This document shows, piece after piece, positions 36,651-48,890 of a stretch of 64,000 nt of DNA. Both the position numbers and the translations under genes were made by a program. The stretch is from Marthasterias glacialis (lineage: Eukaryota > Echinodermata > Asteroidea > Forcipulatida > Asteriidae), in contig OU452227.1 in the NCBI GenBank assembly GCA_911728455.2, forward strand, positions 14,648,110 through 14,712,109, in the 5' to 3' direction. Position 1 is the first letter of the stretch, and every line of letters starts with the position of its first letter. The notes below the pieces were generated by a model. The model ran no database searches. It saw only the letters and a list, made by a program, of their open reading frames with translations, and was not told the origin of the DNA.

Positions 36651-37729
36651 TCATGCAGTCCCCGATGGAGTCCGTAATTAGGGTACCCCGATGTCCGTGT
36701 ATCCCGTCACGTAAAGCATTCTGCATCCAACTCCATCAACCCCACCGATAAAACGTTTACCTTGAACTGGAGGACCTATTCACAATATCCGGAGAGAGAA
36801 AAATTCATCTGAGTTTGAGCATGGAGGCGCGTTAAGCGAAGTAGTTTGTTCCGCGTTCACCGTTCACACTGTTTGACCTTGGAGGTAGACTACCTACATG
36901 GTTTGACCGAGAGCCAGAGGTTCACGGATACTGCCGAGTCATCCCACACCCCCGGCCTTCCGTGACCAGCTAGACACGGCATCGACCCCCACCCAGAGAT
37001 GGGATGATAACGATGGCGTGTTGGAAAGGATCTCATCTTAGCTGGATTGGAATTAAAGGATTAAGTTCTTTCCGTCGTGGAGTCGAGTGACAAACGTAAC
37101 TTTTCATCTGACGAGCTCCCGAATGGTGGGGGTTTTAAAATCGTTTTATAGCGGCCCTGGATCTTGATGAGCCTCATCATTGTGCAGTTTTAGCAATTAT
37201 AAAACAATTTAGTGGTTTTGTGATTGCTTAATTATTAATTTTTTTTTTAAAGTTGGTACAGATACTAATCGTCAAGGGATACAGTTTCGTCTGAAGTGCT
37301 GTCATTGTTGAGAAAAATTCTGGTTCAACACGATCTTGCACAACTTAAATTTGAAAGGAAAATCGATTAGCTGAAGTACTGGTACTGTTATTTTCGTGTT
37401 CTTCGTTTGTTTGTTTGTTTGTTTGTTTGATTTTTGACTGTTTGATGTTTGATCGTTCCAGTGTTTCTTGAAGCCAGTTTTTTTCCTCTTATAAAGGAAA
37501 ACCTGATCAATGTTTGTGATTTTCAATGTTTTTTTATGAGGGGGCCCTCACATGGATTTCGGGAACAGAGCAGTGCCCTCTTTGTTTCGAATGATCAAAT
37601 AGTTTTGTCAAATTATTGTCCCACCAGCCAGTGAAACTGACACTCCACGAGAATGTCACAGACTTTCAAAGTTTTGTCAACTGCAGCGGCATCGGCTAAA
37701 AATGTGAACCGACAAGAAAAATATGAGTG
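36651..37729. other. Intergenic, nothing recognised
   Basis: Only a short (GTTT)n run near 37406-37430. Confidence 0.35.
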
Positions 37730-37867
37730 TATAGCCGTGTCCGAATGAATGGCTTCGGCAGTGGCTACGGCCGGACGGAACGCCCAGGATTCCTATTCTT
37801 CAACGTTGTCGTTGCAGCCAGCGGCCACAGCCGTAGCCGAAGTTGCTTGATTTGGACACGGCCTATA
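37730..37867. mobile_element. MITE-like element with AGCCGTGTCC ends
   Basis: TAGCCGTGTCCGAATGAATG and an inner GGCTTCGGCAGTGGCTACGG face, at the right, CCGTAGCCGAAG and TTTGGACACGGCCTA. The inverted ends are about 45 bp, imperfect. Same family as the partial copy at 56503-56629. Confidence 0.65.
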
Positions 37868-38990
37868 TGTAACCTTTAAGCCAAACGTACCGGGGCAACT
37901 CGTTTCCCGATGAATCCTTCGTGGTGCCCCCCCCCCCCCCCACCCATCCCACCACCGGTAGTCCGTGTAAGAAGAGACCCCATTGACGTGATTGAAGTTC
38001 TGTTACATCATTTCATTGCTACGATTGAGGCCCTGGATAGGTTTGAAATAAAGCAAGATCAGAAGATAATAAGGCGCCTTCCGAACCCTCCCCCTGAAGC
38101 TTGCGATGACTAAGCCGCTCAGAGGATTCCCTCTTCACCCTCTATCCCGGGGAAATGGGAGGTGTAGCGTGCCAAGCCTTGTGGGGTGTGCGTGCCGCGT
38201 TGAGGGTAGCCCGCCCGATGACTTCCTCCAACCAGCCTAGGGGTCGGAAATTGTTCATAACCGCGACAAGGCTGATGTCAAAGGAGATCTTGTAATCACT
38301 GGCAACGTTGGATGAAACAAATGTTAGCCCCTCTGATGTGAAATTGTTTAATAATTAAGTAGATAAGGACGTCTTTCCCAGCGGCTGATAAGGATGGAAT
38401 GGTCCAGGTTCCGATAGCCCCCCTTTATCTACACACTTAGGAATAGGTTTAAGACCAGGATTAGGAACGTGTCGGGGTTTCGGAACGGATAGGGGTGTCG
38501 AAACATAGGGATGTCGGAACATACGGGTGTCGGGACATAGGGGTGTCGGAACATAGGGGTGTCGGAACATAGGGGTGTAGCCGGGCTAACTGCTGCCCTT
38601 GAGATTCAAACAAGTTGGTAGTATCTCGAAAATTCACAGGAAGCTCAGTAGGTGTTTGAATCATGTTGGAAGAATGTTTGATTAATATTAGTAATGAACT
38701 TTCAATGGATATACCTGCTGTAATTAGGAGTGTGTACACATCCATTGCGCAAATTAATGAAGTTCCACTTCATCAGTATACAATGATATAAAACAAATAT
38801 GTGTTTGTCTGTTTTCTTTTGTGCGAATGATGTAAATCAAGAACCTCCCAGATTGTTCGCATTTTGTGTGAGCAAACTTCTTAAAGCGATTCTAAGATTC
38901 GCACAGAGCAGAAAACCAAGGACGGTCTCGTGAATCGATGACCAACGATAGCTGGCATGGCCCCCGTCACAAAGATGTCTGGCGACATGT
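37868..38990. other. Intergenic with a 16-bp minisatellite
   Basis: At about 38466-38579 a 16-bp unit GGGGTGTCGGAACATA is repeated about six times with variants. A proline-rich frame of 67 codons at 37910-38113 starts in a poly-C run and is not recognisable as a gene. Confidence 0.6.
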
Positions 38991-39220
38991 ACTCTAAAAA
39001 CAACTCCTGACGATCGGACCTGAGCTGGATTCCATGTCACGTTGGGCCTGACCCATTTCTGGGTCAGTATGACTCGGAATCTGTGTGTCAAACTGACGCA
39101 TATTTCGAGTCCAAATTCAAATTTGTAAGCAGTTTCCGGGTCAGCCTGACCCAGCAATGGGTCAGGCCCTCTTGGGACCGAGGAGTCCGGGCCAATGCTG
39201 ACCCGGGAGTGTTTTAGAGT
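38991..39220. mobile_element. MITE-like element with ACTCTAAAA ends and TGACCC repeats
   Basis: ACTCTAAAAACAACTCC is mirrored by GGAGTGTTTTAGAGT. The interior has many TGACCC/GGGTCA hexamers in both orientations, including GGTCAGCCTGACC at 39139-39151. Confidence 0.6.
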
Positions 39221-41376
39221 GTGGTATATCTAGTTGGGATATTTCTTTGTTCTCCTATTTGGACTAATTTTACTCCTTTTTTTTGCGACGTCCCATTGGT
39301 TGTGCACACTAAATGCAATCGGGGACGTCCTTGCTGTCAAACCCCATGGGTAAACTGCAACGAGTGGACGCGCTCTAAGTGTCGTACACACACGTCTATT
39401 GATGAGATAAATCGAAGTCTTTTCTACGCTCTTATATTGTTTTCCTTTTTAACAATTATTGTTTGTTTGTTGGGTTGTTTGTTGGGTTGTTTGTTTCAGT
39501 GGCGTCCTCTTGAGTTTAATACGACGTCCTCAGTTTGTCAACCCCTGGGAACTTGTGGTTACGTCCTTTTACCGGGCACACGATGAAATATTACATTTTA
39601 CAAGCTTTTATGTAAAATTACTCAATGTTTGAGACAATTTTTTTTTATATTAACACCCGCAGAAAATGTATTTGTTCTTTCCTCCGACGTCAGTTATCTT
39701 ATCAAATAATAGTAAAGAGGATAAATGCAATTGCAAACTACAGTTTAGCCAAAAGCGCCCCTCGAAAAAAAGACTTAATTTTCGCCGCTGCTTTCCCACT
39801 TTTGCATTGATGTTCTCCATGAACGCATAGTCTAGCTCAATAAAACTTGATAAGGAACATAACTTTCTCAAAACCATCGGAAGTTTGTAAGCTCCAGGAG
39901 GTAAAGACTTATTTAAAGCGCTTATAGCAACCATCAGAGATTTATCTCGGTATACGGAACCTGTCATGCGAATGTCTTACATTTTTGATGTTGAGAAATC
40001 AGCCTCTTGAACCTCTAGAGCATACGGTAAATTGCTTTCCTTGAAATGTGCGCCTGTTTAGTGTCAACTATGTTTTCTGCACGATTTGTTTATTACGGTA
40101 CTTGTTGAACATTCTTTTTAATCACGGACGTCTTTCAACGGACGACCTGAAGTCCATGTGGAATGTTTACGTGTCTGTTGTACATCAAATAGAAACTTAT
40201 TTTACGATTCGTAACCGGGCGCTAGAGGGCGTAATATTAATTTCAATGCGTCACCTTTTTGACTCCTACTTTCTTTTGCGACATCAAAGTAAGTTTCCCG
40301 CCATTTTATGATACAATTGACTTGGTTGGTTGAGACGTGCGTAACAAAAAGTTACTTTTTTGTTTCGGGGCAGGAACTGTTACAAAGAAGATGTTGTATT
40401 ATGAGTAATAATTTCATGATCAAACTGGTAGAAAAAAAAATATTTACCTGCACTATATTTGATAAAAGTGTATCTGTTTCCGAAATTTAAATCGTATTTT
40501 ATTATAATAAATCATTTTGAAGAGAGTACATAATTTATGTTTTATTAAAAAGACATACATGCTTAAATCATGTGAACAATTCATTTGTTTGCGACCCAGT
40601 TTTGGACAGCGTATATCGAAGTGGAAATCATTCGGTTTTAATAAATATGTTGAGTTAATTTATACACAACCCTGTTCTTAACAGTATTGTTTAAAAATGG
40701 CTCGAGTATGATGTGCAATAAATTCCACATTGTTCTGTTCCCGTGGAATTTTCTTTACTTTAATGGTAGGCCTGCCGACTGTCGTAAGTACTTCATCGCA
40801 GAACTAATTCATTTCTATTTTAGGCACATGTCCTCATTGAACCAGAAAAGTACACGAGCGGCATATCTAAGCGTGCAATGAGATTTACTATCGCCGTCAC
40901 TAACCCGCACAGTCACCCGTGAACACGACGGTACCGTGTCGCATTTTGCATCTGACAAAATATATTAAATATACAATATAAACGGGTGGTCTTGGTCCGT
41001 CAATGGGTGGTCCCTCAAGACTACACCGAAGTCGAACAAAGCATGTTCCGATACTTGGAAACGAAACTTAAACCTTTTCATCGAAGGTACGCGTTATGAA
41101 ATATTTTACCTGATAGATAAGTCCAAGACCTAACATATACTTTATTATCTGTATTTTAGTAATAACAAAACAGTGATATATAGCTGTAAAAGTTGACTGG
41201 TGATGAAAGGCCGGGACTATGTATTTTGAGAAGTAAACGGCTGTTTCCTCGTTTTGCTAGACACGTTTCAACTCATTGACAACATTGTGGCAAAATTGTG
41301 GCAGAATTGTGCCTCATTACATCTCATGCTTGTCAGATGTCCTTATCACATCATTAAACACTTACTTGTGGACATT
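39221..41376. other. Intergenic, no gene recognised
   Basis: A 121-codon frame at 39221-39586 opens with a GTG and passes through a TTGTTTGTTGGG simple repeat; I do not regard it as coding. Confidence 0.35.
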
Positions 41377-41605
41377 AAAGGCACGCGTTGCCTTTGGACT
41401 GGGCGCTTTCAGGCTACAAAAAAACGTTTGTTATAATATGGCAGGAAGGATATTTTAAAAGCAAAAAAACAACTCTGAATATAATAATTCACTTAAAGAT
41501 CGCTCGAAATTGTGTGCTTTATGTTTAATTTCATGACAGAACACTGTCCGCCATTTTCTAGAATTAAATTTTTGACTCCCCAAAATGGCGGACCGTATGT
41601 TTCTA
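41377..41605 (+). mobile_element. Echinoderm-type repeat starting TTAAAGGCACG
   Basis: AAAGGCACGCGTTGCCTTTGG opens it, CGTTTGTTATAATATGG follows, and a hairpin with arms TCCGCCATTTT and AAAATGGCGGA (about 41549-41593) closes it. I recall this layout as an abundant echinoderm repeat; the boundaries are approximate. Confidence 0.5.
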
Positions 41606-42757
41606 TGTAGAGTGTGTGTCCGCTGGTTGTATTTCTGGGAGACATATTTATGTTTTTTGAACCACTACTCACTAACTACTGCACACTGTAGGTGTTTAAT
41701 TGCATAAACAACTCCTACCACGGATAAGGAGCAATTCAAACAGCAAAATTCTAAATGATTTGAAGGCAATGTGTCTCTTTAAAAGCGTAGTATACAACAT
41801 ATTCTATACACTTATGGCAGGAGACGGGTAATATTTCAGTTGAGTTGAGTTTTTTTTTTTAAGAGTAAAACTGCAAAGGAACTTTGCGGCCGTGAAGACA
41901 CGATGGTCGCATAACATCTTTTAAACCTCACCCCATAGTCATTTTGTGACGCCGCTTTCGGTGGATTTAGCGCTTGCAGCCCCAAAGAAAAAACCCTTTG
42001 GGGTGCCGTTAGCACATAATTCGGTGGTAAGTACGGTAGGGCCGTATTAACATTCCTGAAGGTATACATTTTCCTAATAAATCACCTTTTCATAAAACAA
42101 AATCAGGTCCAAGTAAAAATTACCTTCAGAGAAGAATTGACATCTAAGACAGTATCTTGATTTTCAAAATTGTAAGAAATATCTCTACGATTGTGTGTGA
42201 CATCTTTAATGATTTACAGGTCACTTTTTAAAAATAAGGCCTATTTCTCGGTGATTTTGGTTGGAAGTGAAGCGTGCACCGGGAAATGGGCATGCATGCC
42301 CATTTCCCGGTTTGCCCTCTGGATTTATCGACAAAACAAAATCTCACTTGCGTGCAATTCGTTGCCTCCGACATTTCAGAAATGTTGAAATGAATTGCTG
42401 TTGTGAGACAAATTGACAGAGAGATTTAAAAATAATAATACTAACATGAAAGTTTTCGCTGATAAACGCCTGACAGACATGACATTAGTGACTCGTGAGA
42501 TAATTTATCGCTCTGACGGATAAATGGCAAATGAGGTACCGGCAACAAAACTGGCGGTTCTGAACTCGGACTAATTGTTTTCAATATCCGGCGACCTCTC
42601 AAGTGCGTACTGATATCAAATACCGGCAAAGTAATGGCGATTGACATGTGTTAAAGGGATGTTATATTTGTTTTTGAAAGAGCACATTTTTTGAAAGAAT
42701 TTCGAATGAGAGGGTAGCATAACAGCCGCAGCATGAGGGTTTCAAATCATTTATGAA
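41606..42757. other. Intergenic with a 34-bp perfect palindrome
   Basis: The palindrome at 42278-42311 (half-site ACCGGGAAATGGGCATG) has no spacer and no mismatch. Otherwise no gene or known repeat is seen. Confidence 0.5.
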
Positions 42758-43110
42758 CAGTGGCGTAACTAAGGTGGGGGCACACCCCCCCCCCCAACTG
42801 ATGTCCGTGCCCTCCCCCCGGGTGCCCCCTATTTGAAATCTGGATTTTCGAGATTAAGAATTACCAGAATAAACTGTTACATTTTACGAGCGTAGTAATT
42901 TCAATGTTTTTAAAACTATTTTGTTATTATTTACATGCAAAAATGTATTTTTTTTTTACCTCAGCACGTCAGATGAGTGCTGAAAAGGGGCTTGTTTATG
43001 GGAAAATACAAACGGAAACTACAGTTTTAATTGGCCAAAAGTGACCCCCCTAGAAAAAATGGTGCCCCCCCCCCCCCTTTTACCCCCTGAAATTTTACCC
43101 TAGTTTATGG
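42758..43110 (+). mobile_element. CAGTGGCGTAACTA-type element
   Basis: CAGTGGCGTAACTAAGGTGG opens it. C-rich blocks, GTGCCCTCCCC and TTGGCCAAAAGTG follow, paralleling 22247-22650. A final TTTATGGCGCTG may be the decayed right end. Confidence 0.5.
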
Positions 43111-43149
43111 CGCTGTTTAAGAAATAAATAAAAAAATGTAACTGATGAT

Positions 43150-43345
43150 AGGATTCTAACTGGCCTCTCGTCACCGGGTGAGCTTGGTGGTGTGGCCGCC
43201 GGTTGAAACATCTGCTCTAGAATCCGGAATGATTGGGGTTCGAATCCCAGGCGGGGTGCATGTAGATTTTCTCCCCGAAGAATTTGGAGCGCACTGATTA
43301 CACAGTGCTTATGTCCGTGTGTACGTCAAAACCAATACATACAAG
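43150..43345 (+). mobile_element. tRNA-derived SINE, second type
   Basis: TGAGCTTGGTGG resembles an A box and GGTTCGAATCC (43237-43247) is a perfect B box, with a non-tRNA body after it. The body differs from the 34115 family. It cannot fold as an intact tRNA by eye. Confidence 0.55.
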
Positions 43346-44629
43346 TTGAATTTGGTAAGATGGTATTTTATAGTTACTATTTATTAGCGATTGATAAGGT
43401 GTTAAATTTGGACTAGGGATAAAGAATATCAGTTTTTGTTTTAACCCTTCGCCAGACTCGGGAAATCACTGAGAAGGGCCTGTACAATGCTTAGCGCACA
43501 TAATGTGTAGGGGTGACCCCATGAAAAAAATCCAGATACATTATTGAAAGAAAAACATGGCCCTTGCCCCACCCCAGCCCCACCCCACTGAAAAGCAATG
43601 CCCCGTGCCCCCCCCCCCCCCACACACACACCAGTGAAAAAATCCTGGCTACTACGTCGCTGAAGAAGATAGGTCGGTATTGTTGGGGAAATTGATTTAA
43701 AAAAGGGGGAAATAGCTGTTGCGAAATCCCTTTGAAAATAGAAAGAAAAAGGTCACACTCCTTAAAAACATCAGCAAGACTTCAGCAGGGTGAAGGGTCT
43801 GTACTCACTACCAAAGCCTTGTTGAAATGTTATGGCTGACCATCTCCTGTTAGCTGACAATTCTCGACAGTGGAATAATTCTTTTCAGGTTTCCTCGCCT
43901 ACTCCGGTGTCACGCTAGTGGTGAACAGTTGAGCACGCGATACCACTGGGAGTTGCACCGCTACCTGGTTGTGATCAACCGACCGGACCCACCAGGAACC
44001 CGCACACCCGGTACTCAGCGAACCCAAAGGAACGTCTTTGTAATGCAAAACACGTCGAGCAATGCCAATGTTGTGGCAGAAATTGTTACCACATTTTCTT
44101 TGCCCTGAACGCGATACCCCCAAAAAGCGCGAGTGAGTGATTACACGTAGTATTAATCTTAGTCGATGATTTTTAGTGATTGATTGGTGGGTGATTGATA
44201 CGTGAGTGACATATTGTTTGGGGACAAGCTTATTTATTTAAAAATTCTGTAATAACATTTTGATTCAACATAATGGGTCATCACTGGTGACCTACTTAAC
44301 CTAATTTCAAAAATAGATTCAATAATAAATGATGTTTTAAATTAATGTTAACCTTGTATTTATACACAAGGCTCTCTTGCCTCGGCACATAACAATAAAT
44401 GTAATTGCAGTTGTCGTTTTCATCGATCATTGTCATTGCTATCGACCATTGACATTGTCTTCTTCATTGTCATTCTCATTCTATCTAACTTCGTAGTTGT
44501 CTCCTTTACAGTCAAAGTCAATCCAAATGTAAATTACATTCTATTGTCATTGTCATTAATTTTGTCATTGTCTTTTCAATTGTAATGGAGTTCTCATTGT
44601 CATTAGTAATTGTCTTTGTCATTCAAAGC
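43346..44629. other. Intergenic, degenerate ATTGTC repeats
   Basis: A C-rich stretch at 43557-43630 may be another worn CAGTGGCG relative. At 44410-44630 CATTGTCATT-like hexamers recur irregularly. No gene recognised. Confidence 0.4.
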
Positions 44630-44890
44630 CTGACGTGGCTGAGCGGTCTAGCACGCAGACCTCAAGTTCTGGTGGCTGAATCACCACAGTGGGGGCCGTG
44701 ACACTTATATCCTTAGTTGCTTCTCGTCACCCAGGGGTAAATGGGTGCCTATACAAGGGTAGGGATTGTTGATGTGAATGATTACCAAACTCTGCGCCCA
44801 TTTGGCTACCGGTGCTGCATACTCCTAATGAGTTGAGCAGGTTTCAGGAATGCTGAGGGCCCGATAAATATTGTTAATAATGTAAGACAG
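44630..44890 (+). mobile_element. tRNA-derived SINE
   Basis: ACGTGGCTGAGCGGTCTAGC gives the A box. The B-box area is worn (GGGGGCCGTGACAC). The body has TTGCTTCTCGTCACCCAGGG, TGGGTGCCTATACAAGGGTA, CGGTGCTGCATACTCCTAA and GAGTTGAGCAGG, matching 34115-34435. Confidence 0.8.
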
Positions 44891-45129
44891 TATATATATC
44901 ATAATTTAGACCAGGTCCTCCTCTCCGTGTTCATCACTGTGGAGAATGTTTCTGCTTGAACACGCTCGAACAAGGATGTAATAATTATGCCCAAATAAGG
45001 CATTTGAATTACAAAGTAAGTTTGGTTTAACAATAAAAAACAATAACATAATATTTTAAAAATAAATTAAAAATATTACAGGAACTTATTACCGTTGTAG
45101 CAAGTTGTCGTAAACCTGAAAGCATCATT

Positions 45130-45545
45130 TCTTTTGCAAGCAAATTCCTGCGATAAGTAGAAAGAAAACTGACGGGAGTTCCAGACATCGGAAGGACAAC
45201 AAACAGGCTAAAATAGAAATGGGCTGGGCACACTGTCCGAAGAACAGACAGCAGATGGACAACAAGCCTAATGGTTGGCAACCAAGGACAGGGAAAAGGA
45301 GAAGAGGCAGACAAAGAAGATGGAGGGATGACATAAGATCTTATGCAGAAACAGTACGTTCAAGAACAGCATGGGAACAGATACGAGTGGAGCTTACGTT
45401 AGGATGTGGCTACATCATTCACTGGATGAACACAGCCTAAAAAATGATGGTAGTCTTGGTTCAAGACTCTCCTGTTATTGATATCCTTTTGTGGCTACGG
45501 ATCTTGGGATATCAATAACATGAGAGACCAAGACTGAAATGATGA
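45130..45545 (+). pseudogene. RTE-like LINE 3' end, frameshifted, with 3' hairpin
   Basis: The frame ending at 45440 contains WQPRTGKRRRGRQRRWRDDI, the typical basic tail of RTE/craft-like non-LTR retrotransposon ORF2. Just upstream KWAGHTVRRTDSRWT is read in a different frame, so at least one frameshift is present. The 3' region has a hairpin with arms at 45452-45486 and 45506-45534 and ends in GATGAATGATGATG, a microsatellite-like tail common in RTE elements. Only the tail survives; dead on arrival by 5' truncation. Confidence 0.7.
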
Positions 45546-46234
45546 ATGATGATGAGAAAGAAAACCGTAAACACTCTTGTGACTAAACGGCAAGTACAAG
45601 ATACAAGCCTTAAAAAGGAGCATTTTTGAACCTGTGGACGCTTCCATTATTTATTTTTGTCTGATTTAGGATAAGCTGAATAATATTTTAACAGACTCTA
45701 GTTTCTCAAGGTATTATGCTAAAGGAACTTTGGTAGGACCATTTTCCTTTACCCCTTTCGCTGTTTTCTCTCGAAAGCAAAACTCAAAAGACGACAGCTT
45801 CCTGGATGCACCACTGTTTCCAACACTTGGTCTCCCTCAATTGAACAACAGTTATAAACTTATTTTTCGACGGCAGTTGCCAAAGGAGGATCGCGTGCCA
45901 GGTATAACTGCCGAGTTGGCTTGCGAAGTCCGCTGTGATTTCACCGACATGTGGTTCGAGTTTAGTAGTCCCAGTTTTGGGTAGTCCGTGGGTTCTTTTT
46001 TTTTTGTCATGGTTGTGCTTCGCCGTGGGGCATTTGCGTGAATGTCAACGATATGATACCTAAGAGTCATTGTATCCTCCTGAGGACAAAGTCCAAGTAA
46101 AACGGGGATGTCGAGAATGAAAACATCCCCCACAGAATGTGCTCATTGTTTCTGAAGATGTTGACAAAGAGACTCAAGATGGAACTTGCTGGTTACTCCT
46201 TTGATATGAAGAATTGCGTCATTTTCCAGAAAAC
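45546..46234. other. Intergenic, nothing recognised
   Basis: Open frames of 84 and 93 codons on opposite strands show no family resemblance. Confidence 0.35.
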
Positions 46235-46781
46235 ATTAAAGGGCTCCTGAAGTGAATATTACTCGGGAACACATTTTTGTTACTTTCTAATCCCCTTAAG
46301 TGTATGAAAACTAATTGACATCCCTTTTTGGTTAACTTTATTGAAAGGTGCACTTCTTTAAACATTTATAAAATTGTCCATGTTTTTCTAGACAACTGGG
46401 GGCGCTGTTACCTTGATGTCGTTTCAGGGAGACACTGTAGTTTTCTGTTGAAATTCATGACGTTGTAAACCCCAAATTTGCTTATTGAAAGCATTTGTGA
46501 GAAACAATGAATCACGAAAGATAAGAAAGTTTAAGACAGCGATATATCCTAAATTCTGTCAATTTTTTGTACATAAACTAATCGCAACATTGAGGTTTCT
46601 GCATGATGACATCACAGTTTTGCTCATGAACATGAATATTCGCATAAGCATTACAACTAAAAAGCACCAAAATACTCTTGAAAATGGCAAAATATAAATT
46701 GAAAGTAAGATTACATGGGACACAAAGGGTCATTTCCAAGGATTGCATTTAAAAAGAAATGACATTTCATGGCCCTTTAAT
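46235..46781. mobile_element. Inverted-end element, ATTAAAGGGC...GCCCTTTAAT
   Basis: A perfect 10-bp inverted pair bounds about 547 bp, and the right end continues GAAATGACATTTCATGGCCC. No coding frame. The terminal TTAA resembles the element at 652-862, so they may belong together. Confidence 0.45.
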
Positions 46782-47117
46782 TGAATGCTGCATTAGAAAT
46801 TGATTATCAATAGCCTTGCATAAACTCTCCATATTCATTCGTACAATTTTCTTGGACAAAATTTATAATGAAGCCACTAAATTCCAAAGTGGTTTTCTTT
46901 TTTTCTTTTTTTTTTCTTTTTTGCTTTTCTCTCCACATCTTTTGATTCCGATATGACTAGAGTATGGATTTGTGCATGCATCATTCCATAGTGGGAAGAC
47001 CTTTTTGGTTTCGGGTAGCCTTATTTATTATGACGACTAGAATAAATGCTTTAGGCCTATCTGCATTAGTTTTCCTTATTTCCTTTAACAATTCTTTCTC
47101 TTCTGTTAGAGTCGTTA

Positions 47118-47328
47118 GAATCGTTTGCTTGTTTGTTTGTTGGGTTGTTGGGTTGTTTGTTGGGTTGTTTGTGTGTTTGTTTGTTTGTTTGTTTGTTTGT
47201 TTGTTTGTTTGTTTGTTTGTTTGTTGGGTTGTTGGGTTGTTTGTTTGTTTGTTTGTTGGGTTGTTTGTTTGTTTGTTTGTTTGTTTGTTTGTTTGTTTGG
47301 TTGTTTGATTGTTTGTTTGTTTGTTTGT

Positions 47329-47378
<50 letters not shown>

Positions 47379-47382
47379 TATT
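47118..47382. repeat. (TTTG)n then (TTGC)n microsatellite
   Basis: TTTG units with TTGGG interruptions run to about 47330 and then change sharply to about twelve TTGC units. Open in several frames giving Val/Cys/Leu-rich strings; not coding. Confidence 0.95.
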
Positions 47383-47519
47383 TGACTGTTTGTTTGGGTT
47401 TTTTTCCTTTTACTTAGAGAGTACCATTGTTTTTTGTGCTTGTTATTGGATTGCTAGGTCTTTCTTTTGTCAGTCTGAAATTGTTTGTTTATATTTTTCC
47501 TTGTGTGTTTTGTGGAGGT

Positions 47520-48091
47520 TTTGTGTGTGTGTGTGGGCATGTCTTGGCACTAAAACCGAGGACTTTAACAAAAGGGATCCGGGAAAATGACATACCGAGG
47601 ACAGTCCTCGGTATGTTTCGTGTACAGAACCAATGGGGGAACAGTCCAAACAATGGGAGAACAAAGGGATGTCCTCGGTCTACACCATAAACATACCTGT
47701 GTGTGGGTGTGTGAGTTTGTTTAAGCATTCAAACCGGGGACTTATAACAAAAGAGGACAATAAAGTCCCCGGTTGGAAAAGGTCCCCAGTTGGAAATCGT
47801 GTTCAAAACAAATGGGAGCTGTTGCTAAAAAGTTAAAGTACAAACAAAAGAGGAACAATAGGAGGTCCCCGATTGGAGGTAAATACACACTTGTGTGTGT
47901 GTGTGGGTGTGGGCATGTTTGACCATATGCTCCGAGGACATTTTACAATAGGGACAATAGGTCCTCACTAGTCAGTTCTTTGTTTTCATGGGTCCTCGGA
48001 CGCCATTTGTGTACAAAACCAATGGAGATTGCTTCAGTACAGGAACAATAGAATTAACAATAGAAGTCCTCGGACATAATGGCGATTCACG

Positions 48092-48163
<72 letters not shown>
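47520..48163. repeat. Degenerate 176-200-bp tandem array ending in (TG)n
   Basis: Four TG-rich blocks at about 47522, 47698, 47893 and 48094 each begin a unit, except the last, which is pure (TG)n of about 34 repeats. After each comes CCGAGGAC or CCGGGGAC, a TTTAACAAAAGGGA-like block, and the reverse motif GTCCTCGG or GTCCCCGG. The unit at 47590-47616 forms a hairpin with 12-bp perfect arms and a CAG loop. Confidence 0.75.
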
Positions 48164-48890
48164 GATTGTCTTATCTGTTTTTTATTTACTTATTAAAGCA
48201 TATATTTACCATTTGAAATGTTTATTAATCACTTATGTTATTTGTTTTTATGTATTGTTCGTTTATTAATTTGATTTCAATGTATTTATTGATTTATTTT
48301 ATTTCTATCTATTCTTTTTTATTTTTCTTCGAGTGGTTTTTGTGTATAGGATAGGCCGATGTTGTTGTTTCGTTTTTGGTTTTTGCGGAGTAAGTTTTCA
48401 GTTTTGAAGCTCAATAATGGACAAGCTACAACCATCGTTCACAAAATGCTCTCATGATCTCGTATCAAATACCCAACACATCATAATTCATCTTGATGGG
48501 AACAGGATGTGTTCTCATAAAAGTAAGCGCCGCATGCCAAGTCCCTTTTTTATGGTGGAAACGTTTGGGCGGGAAAAGGGGTTGCACGCGATTTATAAAT
48601 AGACGCAGTCTGTGCGTCATCTTTGGCCTCTCTGGGCTCCTTTATTATACAAAAAACGGGTTAAAGTAAACTAAGTTAGCAACATTGATCTTAGGATCAA
48701 GATAAGCAAATTACATCGGATTAGGTGGATTACTGTAATGATCTAGTACATGAAAGCTACAGGGACGGCTGACTTGCCGAAGAGCCCGTCAAGGCTGCCC
48801 ATGTTTCGATCTTCGGACACAAAAATATACCCCTCCTTTGCCTAAGAGTGGGAAAGTGGTCACTTTGACCTAAAATGGGTCGAAGACATT
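48164..48890. other. Intergenic, nothing recognised
   Basis: Two GGATTA motifs (about 48718 and 48727) lie near a GATAAG; no gene seen. Confidence 0.3.

Noticed and set aside
37910-38113. Proline-rich 67-codon frame
   Set aside because: The proline run comes from a poly-C tract and the rest matches nothing I recognise.
39221-39586. 121-codon Cys-rich frame
   Set aside because: Begins at GTG, runs through TTGTTTGTTGGG repeats and has no recognisable domain.
43150-43345. tRNA gene around the perfect B box
   Set aside because: Spacing from the A-box-like motif and lack of a matching acceptor stem fit a SINE head instead.
46964-47590. Val/Cys/Leu-rich frames that look like membrane segments
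   Set aside because: Produced by TTTG and TTGC simple repeats, open in several frames.
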